This document shows positions 54,050 to 62,619 of a DNA stretch of 64,000 nt, piece after piece; the stretch's first letter is position 1, and every line of letters starts with the position of its first letter. The stretch covers positions 1-64,000 of the forward strand of contig CAJBBX010000110.1 of the NCBI GenBank assembly GCA_903951425.1, in the 5' to 3' direction. Source of the stretch: an uncultured Chthonomonas sp. (lineage in GTDB: Bacteria; Armatimonadota; Chthonomonadetes; Chthonomonadales; CAJBBX01). Below the pieces are notes generated by a model, which had not been told where the DNA came from, searched no databases, and saw only the letters and a program-made list of their open reading frames with translations. The translations under genes and the position numbers were made by a program.

Positions 54050-55234
54050 CTACAGGTAGGCCCGGGCGGCGTCGCCCAGTTCCTCCCGAACCAGCGCCTC
54101 GACATCCACCTGCACGCCCCGCGTCGCGCCGCCCGGGCAACCGTCGCCGGACGCGAGGCTCCGCTCGGCGGCCTGCAGGATCACGGTGGTCCAGAAGCCC
54201 AGCTCCACGGGATCGAGCAACTGGTCCCGCTCCTCGGCCGGCATCTCCCCGCGCCGCGCACGAAGCAGCTTGCCGTAGAGCCTACCGGGCCTGCTGATCC
54301 CATAGCCGCTCACAGACCCGTCCGGCTCGAAGTTGCGGAACAGCGGATTGCGCTCCTGGATGCCCTCGGCGGCCAGCTCCCGGAAGCCGGGGGTGTCCAG
54401 CCCCAGGTCGACCATGCCGTTGGTGCAGATGAGCCTGGCCGACTGGACGGTGGTGGCGTGGGCGCTGTTGGGCAGGTGCCAGCCCGTGAGGATGTGGGCT
54501 ACTCCGCCGTTCTCAAAGGTCACCTCGGTGTCGCACATGTCGCACCCCTTCGAGGAGATGGGCCGGAGAGACGCCAGCTTCTGGTTCCATGATGAGGCGC
54601 GCACGGTGACCGGCCGAAGCCCGATGATGCTCAGTAGCGCGTCCGCCATATGCACGGTGAGGAACGAGATGGGCGAGTTCTTCTCCACGAAGTCCGGCGA
54701 CGCGAAGAAGCGAGGCTCGTGGTTCGGGTCGGCCACCATCAGCTTGTCCAGCATGTACCAGACGGAACACTGGTACTCCCCGTAGTCGCCGCGTCGGTAG
54801 CGTGCCGCGGCCTCGCGGATGCGCGGGTCGTCCCGCTTGTGGAAGTCCACCACCAGTAGGCGGCCGCTCGTCCGCGCGGCGTCGATCATGGCGTGCGCGG
54901 CGCCAATGGTATCGGCCAGCGGCTTGGGGACCAGCACGTCCAGCCCGGACCTCAGCGCACGGACCGTGGGCTCCTCATGGAGGCTGTCCGGCGTGTTCAC
55001 CTGCACGGCGTCCAGCTCAGTGCCGGACAGCATGTCCACGTAGCTGGGGTACCGGCGGTCCGGCGGGATGCCGTACGGATCGCAGAATGCCGCGAGGGCC
55101 TCCGCGCTCGGGTCGGCTGCCGCCTCCACCGAGAGGAGGCGGCTGTAGTCGCTGTGGAAGTAGAGGTGCCGGTAGATCTCGCGCACCACGGACCCGGTAC
55201 CGATGATCCCCAGTCGCAGTCTGTCCATGCTCAT
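54050..55234 (-). CDS. Gfo/Idh/MocA-family oxidoreductase
   Basis: A 394-residue NAD(P)-dependent oxidoreductase. The Rossmann motif LRLGIIGTGSVVREIYRHL is at the N-terminus, followed by DAVQVNTPDSLHEEPTVRAL and the VLVPKPLADTIGAAHAMIDA block that contains the conserved lysine. The C-terminal alpha/beta domain has FLTVHMADALLSIIGLRPVT. Members oxidise or epimerise sugars, cyclitols or amino-sugars. It is 66 nt from the class III aminotransferase and 30 nt from the M20 hydrolase in the leftward run. Confidence 0.85.
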   Translation of the reverse strand: MSMDRLRLGIIGTGSVVREIYRHLYFHSDYSRLLSVEAAADPSAEALAAFCDPYGIPPDRRYPSYVDMLSGTELDAVQVNTPDSLHEEPTVRALRSGLDVLVPKPLADTIGAAHAMIDAARTSGRLLVVDFHKRDDPRIREAAARYRRGDYGEYQCSVWYMLDKLMVADPNHEPRFFASPDFVEKNSPISFLTVHMADALLSIIGLRPVTVRASSWNQKLASLRPISSKGCDMCDTEVTFENGGVAHILTGWHLPNSAHATTVQSARLICTNGMVDLGLDTPGFRELAAEGIQERNPLFRNFEPDGSVSGYGISRPGRLYGKLLRARRGEMPAEERDQLLDPVELGFWTTVILQAAERSLASGDGCPGGATRGVQVDVEALVREELGDAARAYL

Positions 55235-55264
55235 GGCTCCTTTTGCCAGGCGCGCCGGTGCGGC

Positions 55265-56977
55265 CTAGCCGGCGGCAGGCTCTGCCTGGCTCCGCTTGAT
55301 GATGAAGTAGGCCAAGAACTCAGCAAACCGGGCCAGTTCGTCCAGGTCCATCTGCTCGCCGTCCGAATGCGCGTGTACCAGGTGCCCCGGCCCGCCGGTG
55401 AGGACCGTGGCATCCGGCCGTTCATGCGCGAAGATCCGGGAGTCACAGGATACATCCCAGCCCCTCAACGGAGCGCCGTCCCAGATCGACGCCTGCTGGG
55501 CCGCCTCGACAGCATCGAGGGCTGCTTCGGCATCCGGGTCGCCTGCGAATGCCGCGTTGTGCAGCTTGTCGTAGGTGACGGACAGGAACGCCTCCGGCCT
55601 CTCGGCCCGGCCGGCCATCCGCAGGTAGCTTCCGGCGCCGCGCATGACGGCGTCGGCGAGGCGGCGCTGCACTTCGGGTAACTCGTGGGTGGGCAAGAAC
55701 CCCTGTCCCCCCTCCATGACGAGCCGCGCCTGGTCGTTCCAGTCCTGGAGGGCCAGGCTCACCGTGCCGCCGCATCGGCGCTCCAGGGCAGCCCGGCTCG
55801 CCATGGCCGCCCGCGCCATGGAGGCCATCTTGGTGATCGCGCCGTCGTTCAGCAGGATGGAGCCCATGTGTCCCGTAGATCCGTGTACCACCACCGAGTA
55901 GCCGGTGCTCGTTCGCTCCAGGTCGTAGTGGGTTGCCACTTTGGGGCGGCCGGTCTGGGGATCCGTCACCTTGGTCTTGTCGCCGTAGACGCCGATGTAC
56001 TCCGCCAGGCCGCTCTCGAGGACATCAGCCACCAGGTCCCTGGCTTTCTCCAGCCGGTCCGGCACGGCGGGATCCACCACGACGTCGAAGGCCACGCGTC
56101 CGTTGATCCGAGAGGGATGCTCGCCGAAACCGCCCAGGATCCCGTGGCAGGTCTGCACGGGCCGGTGCGCAAAGAGGGGATGCCGGCTCTCGGCCTTGAT
56201 GGCGCGCCCCTCGCGCTCCACCTCAGCGTATATGTAGGCCGAGGCCTCGAACAGGTTGGCGCCGGGCAGGCGGCCCTCCACCTTATACCAGACCGCGCCG
56301 CGGTTGGCCGGGTGGATCACGCCGGATGTGCACTCAAGCACGAGGAGCGTGTCGTAGCGCCGGTTCACATCGTCGTCCAGGGCCAGGGAGAGCGAGCCGT
56401 TTCCGCCCATCTCCTCATCGATGACGAACATGGCTGTGAGGTTCCGCCCCAGCGAGCCGCCGCCATCCTGCAGCCAGTCCGAGACGAGCGACAGGGCGCC
56501 CACGATGGCTACCAGCGGGCCCTTGTCGTCGCAGGAGCCGCGCCCGCAGACGGTCGCGCCCTCCCGCCGCGGCGGTATGTAGGGGCGTACCACGTCGATA
56601 TGCGCGTTGAGCGCCAGGCCCGGCAGGTCGGGGCGCTCGCCGTCGGCCTGGAACAGCAGGTTGCAGCGGCCGGCATAGGCGCCGGCCACGTCCAGCGGCG
56701 CGCCGCCGGCTCCGTCGCTGGTGTAGTAGGGCTTGGAGTAGTAGGGATGCCCGGCGATGGCGGGGTCGATGGGCTTCCTCAGGGTCCTTGCGCCGGCCAG
56801 GCCGGCCAGGCCCAGCTCCCGCTCGATGCGGGCGAAGACGCGGGCCTCGGCGGCGGCAAGGGCCTCGACGTTCGCCACGGGCGTCGTGTCCACCGCGCAA
56901 ATGTCCATCAGCAACGCGGCGAGCCTCTCGCGGAACTCCGGGCTCCGCGCGGACCGGGTGATCATCTGCATATCCAT
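55265..56977 (-). CDS. M20-family metallohydrolase (peptidase/deacylase)
   Basis: A 570-residue zinc-type amidohydrolase of the ArgE/DapE/M20 family. Metal-ligand motifs are present in order: LALNAHIDVV (His and Asp), GRGSCDDKGPLVAIVGAL (Asp), VIDEEMGGNGS (Glu-Glu), and a final AHSDGEQMDLDEL (His). An insert of about 200 residues is the usual dimerisation domain (FEASAYIYAEVEREGRAI to STGHMGSILLND). ATG 56977 (MDMQMITRSA) is chosen over an upstream start at 57025. Family members remove acyl groups or cleave dipeptides; the operon suggests an N-acyl or peptide-like substrate but does not name it. The length is above most M20 enzymes. Confidence 0.82.
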   Translation of the reverse strand: MDMQMITRSARSPEFRERLAALLMDICAVDTTPVANVEALAAAEARVFARIERELGLAGLAGARTLRKPIDPAIAGHPYYSKPYYTSDGAGGAPLDVAGAYAGRCNLLFQADGERPDLPGLALNAHIDVVRPYIPPRREGATVCGRGSCDDKGPLVAIVGALSLVSDWLQDGGGSLGRNLTAMFVIDEEMGGNGSLSLALDDDVNRRYDTLLVLECTSGVIHPANRGAVWYKVEGRLPGANLFEASAYIYAEVEREGRAIKAESRHPLFAHRPVQTCHGILGGFGEHPSRINGRVAFDVVVDPAVPDRLEKARDLVADVLESGLAEYIGVYGDKTKVTDPQTGRPKVATHYDLERTSTGYSVVVHGSTGHMGSILLNDGAITKMASMARAAMASRAALERRCGGTVSLALQDWNDQARLVMEGGQGFLPTHELPEVQRRLADAVMRGAGSYLRMAGRAERPEAFLSVTYDKLHNAAFAGDPDAEAALDAVEAAQQASIWDGAPLRGWDVSCDSRIFAHERPDATVLTGGPGHLVHAHSDGEQMDLDELARFAEFLAYFIIKRSQAEPAAG

Positions 56978-57049
56978 GTTAGCCGCTTCCCATGGGGCGG
57001 GGTCCGCCGCCCGGTTCAGGCGCAACCGGCGCCGCAGTGTGATGGTGCG

Positions 57050-58099
57050 TCAGAACTTGCCGTCCCGCGCCTCGAAGTGCGTCGGCTTGCCCAGGGATTC
57101 GCCTCCCCGCATGACCCAGTCGGCGAGCCACCGCATCATCTGCTCGGCGTCGGCCCTGGGAGCGCCGTAGAGCCCCAGGCCCTTCGCCCCATCGCTCAGC
57201 AGGGCTGTGGGCGTCGGGTCGCCGCGGAACAGCGGCGCCTTGCCCATCATCTCGCCGAACCGCTCGGCCACCGAGCGGACGCTAAGCTGCTCGGGACCGG
57301 CGATATTCAGGACGAAGGGGGGCACGGCGGCGTGCGCCAGCGACTGGAGGGCCATGGCGTTGGCATCGGCCTGCCAGATCACGTTGACGGCTGCGGTCTC
57401 CAGCGAAATGGGCTGCCCCCTCCAGACGTTCCAGGCGATATCGGCCAGCACGCCGTAGCGGATCGCCACCGCGTAGTTGAGCCGGAGGATCGCGGTAGGC
57501 ATCTGCAGTGAGCGGCTGAAGTGCTCGAGCATCCGCTCGCGCCCCAAGCAGCTCATAGCATACTCGCCCACAGGCGCCGGAGGGTCGGCCTCGACCGCGC
57601 CCCGGTGGCCGACGGGAGAGAAGGGATAGACGTTGCCGGTGCTGAACGCCGCCACCCGGGAGCCGCGAAACCTGGCGCAGACGCGAGCCGGCAGGTAGCA
57701 GTTCATGGCCCAGGTGAGGGCCTCCTGGCCCGTGGAGCCGAACTTCATGCCCGCCATGGTGACGATGAGCGGGCAGTCTGGGAGCGCATGGAGGGCGTCG
57801 TCGTCCAGCAGGTCGCAGGCGATGGTCTCGACGCCCCAACGCCGCAACTGCAGGTCCAGCCCGCCGGAGGTGAAGCGCGATACGCCGATGACGCGGCGCG
57901 AACTGCCGGCAGCATCCATGGCTCGCCGGGCCATGCGGGCGAGGCTCGGGCCCATCTTGCCGCCCACACCCAGCACCATGAGGTCGCCGTCCAGGCCGCG
58001 AAGGGCCTCTACGACGCCGTCCGTCGGTTCGCTGAGGAGATCGTCCAGATGGTTCGCATCACGGATCGCGTCGGGGAGCGCACCTTGGATGGGTCTCAT
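57050..58099 (-). CDS. NAD(P)-binding epimerase-like protein
   Basis: A 349-residue short-chain dehydrogenase/epimerase-like protein. The nucleotide-binding loop is LGVGGKMGPSLARMARRAMD, near residue 45. VAAFSTGNVYPFSPVG resembles the catalytic Ser/Thr region, and VGEYAMSCLGRERMLEHF contains the expected Tyr, but the residue four positions later, where extended SDRs have Lys, is Cys. The substrate-binding half (VFNIAGPEQLSVR-like, here PFVLNIAGPEQLSVRSVAER) is normal for sugar epimerases. ATG 58099 (MRPIQGALPDAIR) is chosen. It lies 10 nt after the M55 gene. Catalysis may be altered, or the protein may only bind a ligand. Confidence 0.75.
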   Translation of the reverse strand: MRPIQGALPDAIRDANHLDDLLSEPTDGVVEALRGLDGDLMVLGVGGKMGPSLARMARRAMDAAGSSRRVIGVSRFTSGGLDLQLRRWGVETIACDLLDDDALHALPDCPLIVTMAGMKFGSTGQEALTWAMNCYLPARVCARFRGSRVAAFSTGNVYPFSPVGHRGAVEADPPAPVGEYAMSCLGRERMLEHFSRSLQMPTAILRLNYAVAIRYGVLADIAWNVWRGQPISLETAAVNVIWQADANAMALQSLAHAAVPPFVLNIAGPEQLSVRSVAERFGEMMGKAPLFRGDPTPTALLSDGAKGLGLYGAPRADAEQMMRWLADWVMRGGESLGKPTHFEARDGKF

Positions 58100-58109
58100 C
58101 TCGCGTCCC

Positions 58110-58931
58110 TTAAGCCTGCCGCCACCCGGCGTGTGGCCACTCGTAGATGTCCCTCGGGTCGTCGATGGTCCATTCAACGATCCGCGCGTGGGGCCGCCGG
58201 ACGCCGGTATGGCTCGCGAGGCCGTCGGCACGGCCGCTCCATGCGAACTCCACCGAAACCTCGATGGGTCCCGAAAGCCGCCACGCGGATCCACGCTCCA
58301 CCGTGCGAAGCGCGGCGGCCATGTCGCTACGGATGCCGGCGCGGACCCGGTCCGTGGGATAGAGCTCGCAGGTGGCCCAGCCGGTGCCGCGCTTGGTGGG
58401 CGTGGAGCCTGCGCCGGGGAAGAGCCTCGCCGCCTCGGCGCAGAGCGCCTCGTCACCGGACACATAGGCCAGCGGAACCCCGTAGGCGCCCGCATAGAGA
58501 GCCATCTGGCTCATCTCGCCGGCCTCCCGGCCGTTGATCAGGTAACGGCAGATATCCTTGGGCGACTGCGTGTGGTCCAGGAAGCCGTCCACCGTGCCGG
58601 CCATGGCGTGCTGCCCCAGCAGGGCGAAAGCGTGGACCTCCTCGTCCAGCCCCTCCCAGCGGAGCGGGTCGCGGCGGGCGATCCAGGTCTTGCGGGCCCG
58701 CGGGTCCAGGGCGGCCGTGAAGCCCCGGTTGCCGTTTCGTCCGTGCCCGTCCAGGATGCGGACCTCGGTTGCGCCGGCGTCGAAGGCGCCGGCAATCGCC
58801 GCGTTGGCGTCGGCCGTGAGCTGGTCCAGGCCATACCGGTAGACAGGCGAGTCATCATCCGGGTCGTAGCACTGGTCCCAGTGATCGATCCCTGCCAGGC
58901 CTTCCATGTCGGTGCAGATCCAGACGATCAT
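58110..58931 (-). CDS. M55-family D-aminopeptidase-like protein (DppA type)
   Basis: A 273-residue zinc aminopeptidase homologue of DppA, which releases D-amino acids from peptides in a ring-shaped decamer. The metal motif D8-M-E10-G is at the N-terminus (MIVWICTDMEGLAGI), followed by VRILDGHGRNGN, FALLGQHAMAGTVDGFLDHT, and YGVPLAYVSGDEALCAEAA, all as in family M55. ATG 58931 is chosen because the family begins there. It is the first gene of the seven-gene leftward run and diverges from the LacI-type regulator. DppA acts on D-Ala-D-Ala-like peptides, but the substrate here is not known. Confidence 0.88.
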   Translation of the reverse strand: MIVWICTDMEGLAGIDHWDQCYDPDDDSPVYRYGLDQLTADANAAIAGAFDAGATEVRILDGHGRNGNRGFTAALDPRARKTWIARRDPLRWEGLDEEVHAFALLGQHAMAGTVDGFLDHTQSPKDICRYLINGREAGEMSQMALYAGAYGVPLAYVSGDEALCAEAARLFPGAGSTPTKRGTGWATCELYPTDRVRAGIRSDMAAALRTVERGSAWRLSGPIEVSVEFAWSGRADGLASHTGVRRPHARIVEWTIDDPRDIYEWPHAGWRQA

Positions 58932-58997
58932 GGCGGGAGGGCGCCTCCTGGTCGTTCCGGCGCCGGTGGTTCGTCGTCCGGCGGGCCGGGGCCGCAC

Positions 58998-59026
58998 TTG
59001 ACAAGCCGCGCAGCCTGATGTACTAT
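58998..59026 (+). promoter_or_regulatory. Sigma-70 promoter of the LacI-type regulator
   Basis: TTGACA (58998-59003) is a perfect -35 hexamer; TACTAT (59021-59026) matches the -10 consensus TATAAT at 4 of 6 positions; the spacing is exactly 17 bp. It points rightward at the regulator gene. The leftward run must use another promoter in the same 202-bp gap; no clear -35 for it was seen. Confidence 0.75.
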
Positions 59027-59036
59027 AGCATAGGCA

Positions 59037-59048
59037 ACCGTATACCGT
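59037..59048. promoter_or_regulatory. Candidate operator of the LacI-type regulator
   Basis: ACCGTATACCGT is a near-palindrome: five of the six base pairs of the arms match, around a central GTATAC. It begins 10 nt after the -10 element, so a protein bound there would block transcription start, as LacI-family operators do. Binding is an inference. Confidence 0.45.
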
Positions 59049-59133
59049 ACTCCTTTGCCTAGTGTCTACGCGGTGATGGGCGCCGCTGGCGCGTGCCCCA
59101 ATGAATGGCCGCCAGCCGGCCGGAGGGTCCAAG

Positions 59134-60150
59134 ATGGCAGCGAAGCTCGCCGATGTGGCGAAGCATGCTGGTGTGTCGACGGCCACAGCGTCACGCGTCC
59201 TGAACAACAGGATGGTGATGCCCATTTCGGCCGCCACCATGGACCGCGTCAAGCGCGCGGCCCGTGATCTGGACTACCGCCCAAACCCCATGGCTCGCGC
59301 TCTCCTGACCGGCCGGACCCACGCCCTGGGCCTCTTCAGCCGTGAGATGGGCGACCCCCACTTCATGCAGCTCCTTGAGGCGGCGGAGTCCGAGGCTCTG
59401 CAGTTGGGCTACCACCTGGTGGTCTCCAGCTCCCAGGGAGCAGTGGGCGGGCCGGGCCGGGTGGACGGACTGCTCGTCTTCGGCGCACCCGAGCAACAGG
59501 GCCGTGCCAGGCGATCTGACGGCTTCCCGGTCATCACGGTGAACAGCACGCTGGACCCGGAGCCTGACACCATCGGCTGGAGCGACGCAGAAGGCATGTA
59601 CTCGGCCGTGCGCCACCTGGCGGAGCTGGGACACAGGCGGATCGCCGGGCTGTTCTGCTACGGCGAGGAGCCGCATGCGGACTCGCCGAAGCTGGTGGGC
59701 TTTCGGCGCGCCGTCGAGCAGTACGGCGTTGAGTGGCGGCCCTACTGGCGGGGACGCGACCCCTTCGAAGTGCACCAGACCAACCAGTTCGACAACGGCT
59801 ACCTGGCGGCGCAGGACCTGTTGTCGGACTGGCAGGGCTTCACGGGCATCGTGGCCCGAAATGATTACATCGCGCTGGGAGCGCTGCGGGCCCTGCGCGA
59901 GGCCGGCAAGTCGGTGCCGGGCGAGGTCTCCGTGGTTGGCTACAACGACTCCATGCTGGCCACGTGCGCGGACCCGCCGCTGACCTCGATCCGCACACCC
60001 ATCGCTGTGGCCGGCGCGATGGCGGTCCAGTTACTGGTTCAGGCACTCAATGGGGGCTCAGTCGAGCATGGGTGCACCATGCTTCCCGTCTCGCTGACGG
60101 TTCGCGGTTCAACTGCGCGGCCGGGCTCGAGTGAAGGTCAGGCGCGATAG
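59134..60150 (+). CDS. LacI-family transcriptional regulator
   Basis: A 338-residue repressor-type regulator. The N-terminal helix-turn-helix reads LADVAKHAGVSTATASRVLN, followed by the hinge helix region (RVKRAARDLDYRPNPMARAL, LTGRTHALGLF). The ligand-binding domain has the periplasmic-binding-protein fold with FTGIVARNDYIALGALRALR and VVGYNDSMLATCADPPLTSI. It probably binds a sugar-like ligand and controls the divergent seven-gene run. ATG 59134 has GGAGG seven bases upstream; an earlier ATG at 59101 is less likely. It has its own strong promoter and a candidate operator nearby, suggesting autoregulation. Confidence 0.9.
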   Translation: MAAKLADVAKHAGVSTATASRVLNNRMVMPISAATMDRVKRAARDLDYRPNPMARALLTGRTHALGLFSREMGDPHFMQLLEAAESEALQLGYHLVVSSSQGAVGGPGRVDGLLVFGAPEQQGRARRSDGFPVITVNSTLDPEPDTIGWSDAEGMYSAVRHLAELGHRRIAGLFCYGEEPHADSPKLVGFRRAVEQYGVEWRPYWRGRDPFEVHQTNQFDNGYLAAQDLLSDWQGFTGIVARNDYIALGALRALREAGKSVPGEVSVVGYNDSMLATCADPPLTSIRTPIAVAGAMAVQLLVQALNGGSVEHGCTMLPVSLTVRGSTARPGSSEGQAR

Positions 60151-60384
60151 GCAGGCTAAGCGGCCAGGCTTGGCGACCGGCCGCCTGAACAGGGCGCCAG
60201 AGGAAGAACAGCAGCAATGACGCGAAAGGAGGGCGAGCTGGCGACGCGCTCAAAGTAAGCCATCAGGGGTTTTGAATTGGGGGTTGTACACGTGCAGGCT
60301 GCCGTTCATGCGCTGCGCGGCGACCCATGCACTCACCCGGGCCACACGGTTCCCGGTATGGTCACCAAAGGAGACGTCCCCGAC

Positions 60385-61095
60385 ATGAGCAATAGGCGAG
60401 GCTTCACTCTGATCGAACTCCTCGTAGTGATAGCGATCATCGCTATCCTCGCGGCGATTCTGTTCCCGGTGTTCGCCCAGGCACGCGCCAAGGCGCGGCA
60501 GACATCCTGTCTGTCCAACGTCAAGCAGCTGGGCACGGCTATCCGCATGTACGTGCAGGACTACGACGAGATGTACCCGTTCGCGGCGAACCTTGAGTCG
60601 GGCTTCGCCGATGCCGACAAGTGGTACGGCACCCTCAAGCTGCAGCCCTACGTCAAGAGCGCCGCCATCCTCTTCTGCCCCTCTATGTCGAAGTTCACGC
60701 AGTACAACAAGCTCTGCACCTACTCCTACAACATCCATCTGGGGTACTTCTACTATCCGGCCGGAGGCGCCTACAGCTTCTACCAGGGCGCGACCGACTC
60801 CCAGATCAACTTCCCGGCCCAGACGGCGACCATCAACTGCGCCAAGCCGTCGTGGTACTACTACGACTCGCTTTACCACAGCATATACGGCGAGTACTAC
60901 GCGTTCATCAACGGCACCAGCGGCATGTACGACGTCGCCAGGTTCATCCTCGCGGACCCGAGCCTGTGGGACACGATCTTCATCCACAGCGGTGGCATCA
61001 ATGTCGCCTACTGTGACGGCCATGCCAAGTTCAACAACGGCAAGTACCTGATCACCTACGCCGGCTACATGCAGTGGGATCTCACGTCGAAGTAG
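60385..61095 (+). CDS. Prepilin-like secreted protein (DUF1559 type, H-x-DG tail)
   Basis: A 236-residue protein with a type IV prepilin leader: a short basic stretch (MSNRRG) cut before [40 protein letters not shown] follows, the version typical of Armatimonadota and Planctomycetes. The globular part has [11 protein letters not shown] and many Tyr residues, and the tail [20 protein letters not shown] is the H-x9-DG-like motif of this protein type. Such proteins occur in many copies per genome and are thought to form surface pseudopili. ATG 60385 is preceded by AAAGGAG at 11 nt. No prepilin peptidase or assembly ATPase is nearby; a hairpin follows the gene. Confidence 0.88.
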   Translation: MSNRRGFTLIELLVVIAIIAILAAILFPVFAQARAKARQTSCLSNVKQLGTAIRMYVQDYDEMYPFAANLESGFADADKWYGTLKLQPYVKSAAILFCPSMSKFTQYNKLCTYSYNIHLGYFYYPAGGAYSFYQGATDSQINFPAQTATINCAKPSWYYYDSLYHSIYGEYYAFINGTSGMYDVARFILADPSLWDTIFIHSGGINVAYCDGHAKFNNGKYLITYAGYMQWDLTSK

Positions 61096-61114
61096 CCTGT
61101 CGAGCATGGTGCGT

Positions 61115-61158
61115 GTGAGTTGCCGGCGCGGACCAGGTGGCGCCGCGCCGGCGCTCAC
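61115..61158 (+). terminator. Strong hairpin after the prepilin-like gene
   Basis: GCCGGCGCGG (61122-61131) and CCGCGCCGGC (61143-61152) form a perfect 10-bp stem with an 11-nt loop, extended by GTGAG (61115-61119) pairing with CTCAC (61154-61158). It begins 20 bp after the stop codon. The following 211 bp up to the next gene show only an A/T-rich patch (ATATCATAAGATAGG) just before its ribosome-binding site. Confidence 0.75.
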
Positions 61159-61369
61159 GATGTCCAGTCCAGGCACGGGAGATCACGGAACGCCCGCGGG
61201 CGCGCCGGGTTGCCAGAGGCTCTTGCATCCCGTGGTCGCGTACGCCGTCGGGGTCTCAGGTGCGGCAAGAGGACGCCCTTTCCACCAGCCATCCAGCGCT
61301 CTGCAGGGTTTCCCGTCGCCTCTGAGCACCTTTGTTGCACTCAGTGATATCATAAGATAGGAGATTTCA

Positions 61370-62614
61370 ATGGCGAACGTCGAGCGAGCGAAGTATGGGG
61401 CGGCTGCCTTCGCGGACCTGACCGGCAAGCTCCCCGGCCCCTTCCCGCGCACCATCGGGCCGAACACCGCCGGTTACCTTCAAGAGGTCTTGGAGAGCGG
61501 CCTGAGTTGCGACATGATCGGCCGCTTTGAGCGTGCGTTTGCCGCCGAACTCGGCGTGAAGCACTGCATCGCCGCGCCGGGGTGTACGCCCTCGCTGGCC
61601 ATGCTGGCGTCGGCCCTGGAGTTCGCGCACGGCGATGAGATCATCGTCAGCCCGATCACCGACTACGGCACGCTGCAAGGGCTCATCCGGGAGAACTACA
61701 TCCCGGTCTTCGCCGATACGGCGCCCGGCAGCGTGAACATGAGCGCCGAGACCATCGCGCCATGCATTTCCGACAGGACCCGTGCGATCATCTGCGTCCA
61801 CAAGACCGGCATGATGAACGATATGGACCCGATCATGGAGCTCGCGGCGAAGCACAACCTTGTGGTGATCGAGGACTGCTGCCAGGCCGTCTTCTCGACC
61901 TACAAGGGCAGGTTGGCGGGCACCATCGGCCATGCGGCGGCGTTCTCTTTTGACTCCGAGAAGACCATGGGCTCGGACACGGGCGGCTGCATTGTCACCA
62001 ACGACGACGACCTGACAGAGCGGATGCGCTTCTACGGCCAGAGCCGCGGCGCAAAGATGCAGCCCCACTTCGGCCGCCTCCATGTCGTGCCGGGCTACGC
62101 CTTCCGCATGCCCCTATGCACGGCGGCGGTGACGCTCGGGCAGCTTGAAATCATCCACGAGAACGTGGCCCAGCGCGACAAGATGATCCGGCTGCAGACC
62201 GAGCTCATGGCCGAGATCCCCGGCATCATCCCGCTGCCCATCCCGGACTACCAGGAGGTCTACTCCTGCTGGATGGTCTGCATCAACCTGGCGCCCGGCG
62301 CGTTCACATGCGGAGCCGAGGAGTTCGGCGACCAGCTCGCGGCCGAGGGCCTCCCCGGCGCCGGCATCGGCAACTACTACCTCATGCCCGAGGCCCTCAC
62401 GTTCCTGAACGAGAACGCGCAGGCCGGCAAGTACCCCTACTCAAAGCCGCCCGCATCGCGCGACTACCGGTATGACGAGACCACGTGCCCCACGGCGCAC
62501 AACACCCTTCAGAGCCTCGTCAGGTGGTCCACTTTCTGCGAAAAGTACGAGCCGGAGCACTGCCGGCTGGCAGCCGAGATCGTGCGCGTGGTGGCCGACC
62601 GGAACCGGAGCTGA
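61370..62614 (+). CDS. DegT/DnrJ/EryC1/StrS-family PLP aminotransferase (second copy)
   Basis: A 414-residue PLP enzyme paralogous to the one at 51299-52543. Features: CIAAPGCTPSLAMLASALEF (the cofactor-phosphate loop), DEIIVSPITDYGTLQGL, CVHKTGMMNDMDPIMELA, VIEDCCQAVF and the PLP lysine K198 in SFDSEKTMGSDTGG. AGGAG six bases upstream fixes ATG 61370. The next gene begins 5 nt after its stop and the third overlaps that one, so this heads a rightward operon with an isochorismatase-like hydrolase and a kinase. It probably aminates a keto-cyclitol or keto-sugar; the substrate is unknown. Confidence 0.87.
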   Translation: MANVERAKYGAAAFADLTGKLPGPFPRTIGPNTAGYLQEVLESGLSCDMIGRFERAFAAELGVKHCIAAPGCTPSLAMLASALEFAHGDEIIVSPITDYGTLQGLIRENYIPVFADTAPGSVNMSAETIAPCISDRTRAIICVHKTGMMNDMDPIMELAAKHNLVVIEDCCQAVFSTYKGRLAGTIGHAAAFSFDSEKTMGSDTGGCIVTNDDDLTERMRFYGQSRGAKMQPHFGRLHVVPGYAFRMPLCTAAVTLGQLEIIHENVAQRDKMIRLQTELMAEIPGIIPLPIPDYQEVYSCWMVCINLAPGAFTCGAEEFGDQLAAEGLPGAGIGNYYLMPEALTFLNENAQAGKYPYSKPPASRDYRYDETTCPTAHNTLQSLVRWSTFCEKYEPEHCRLAAEIVRVVADRNRS

Positions 62615-62619
62615 CGCAC

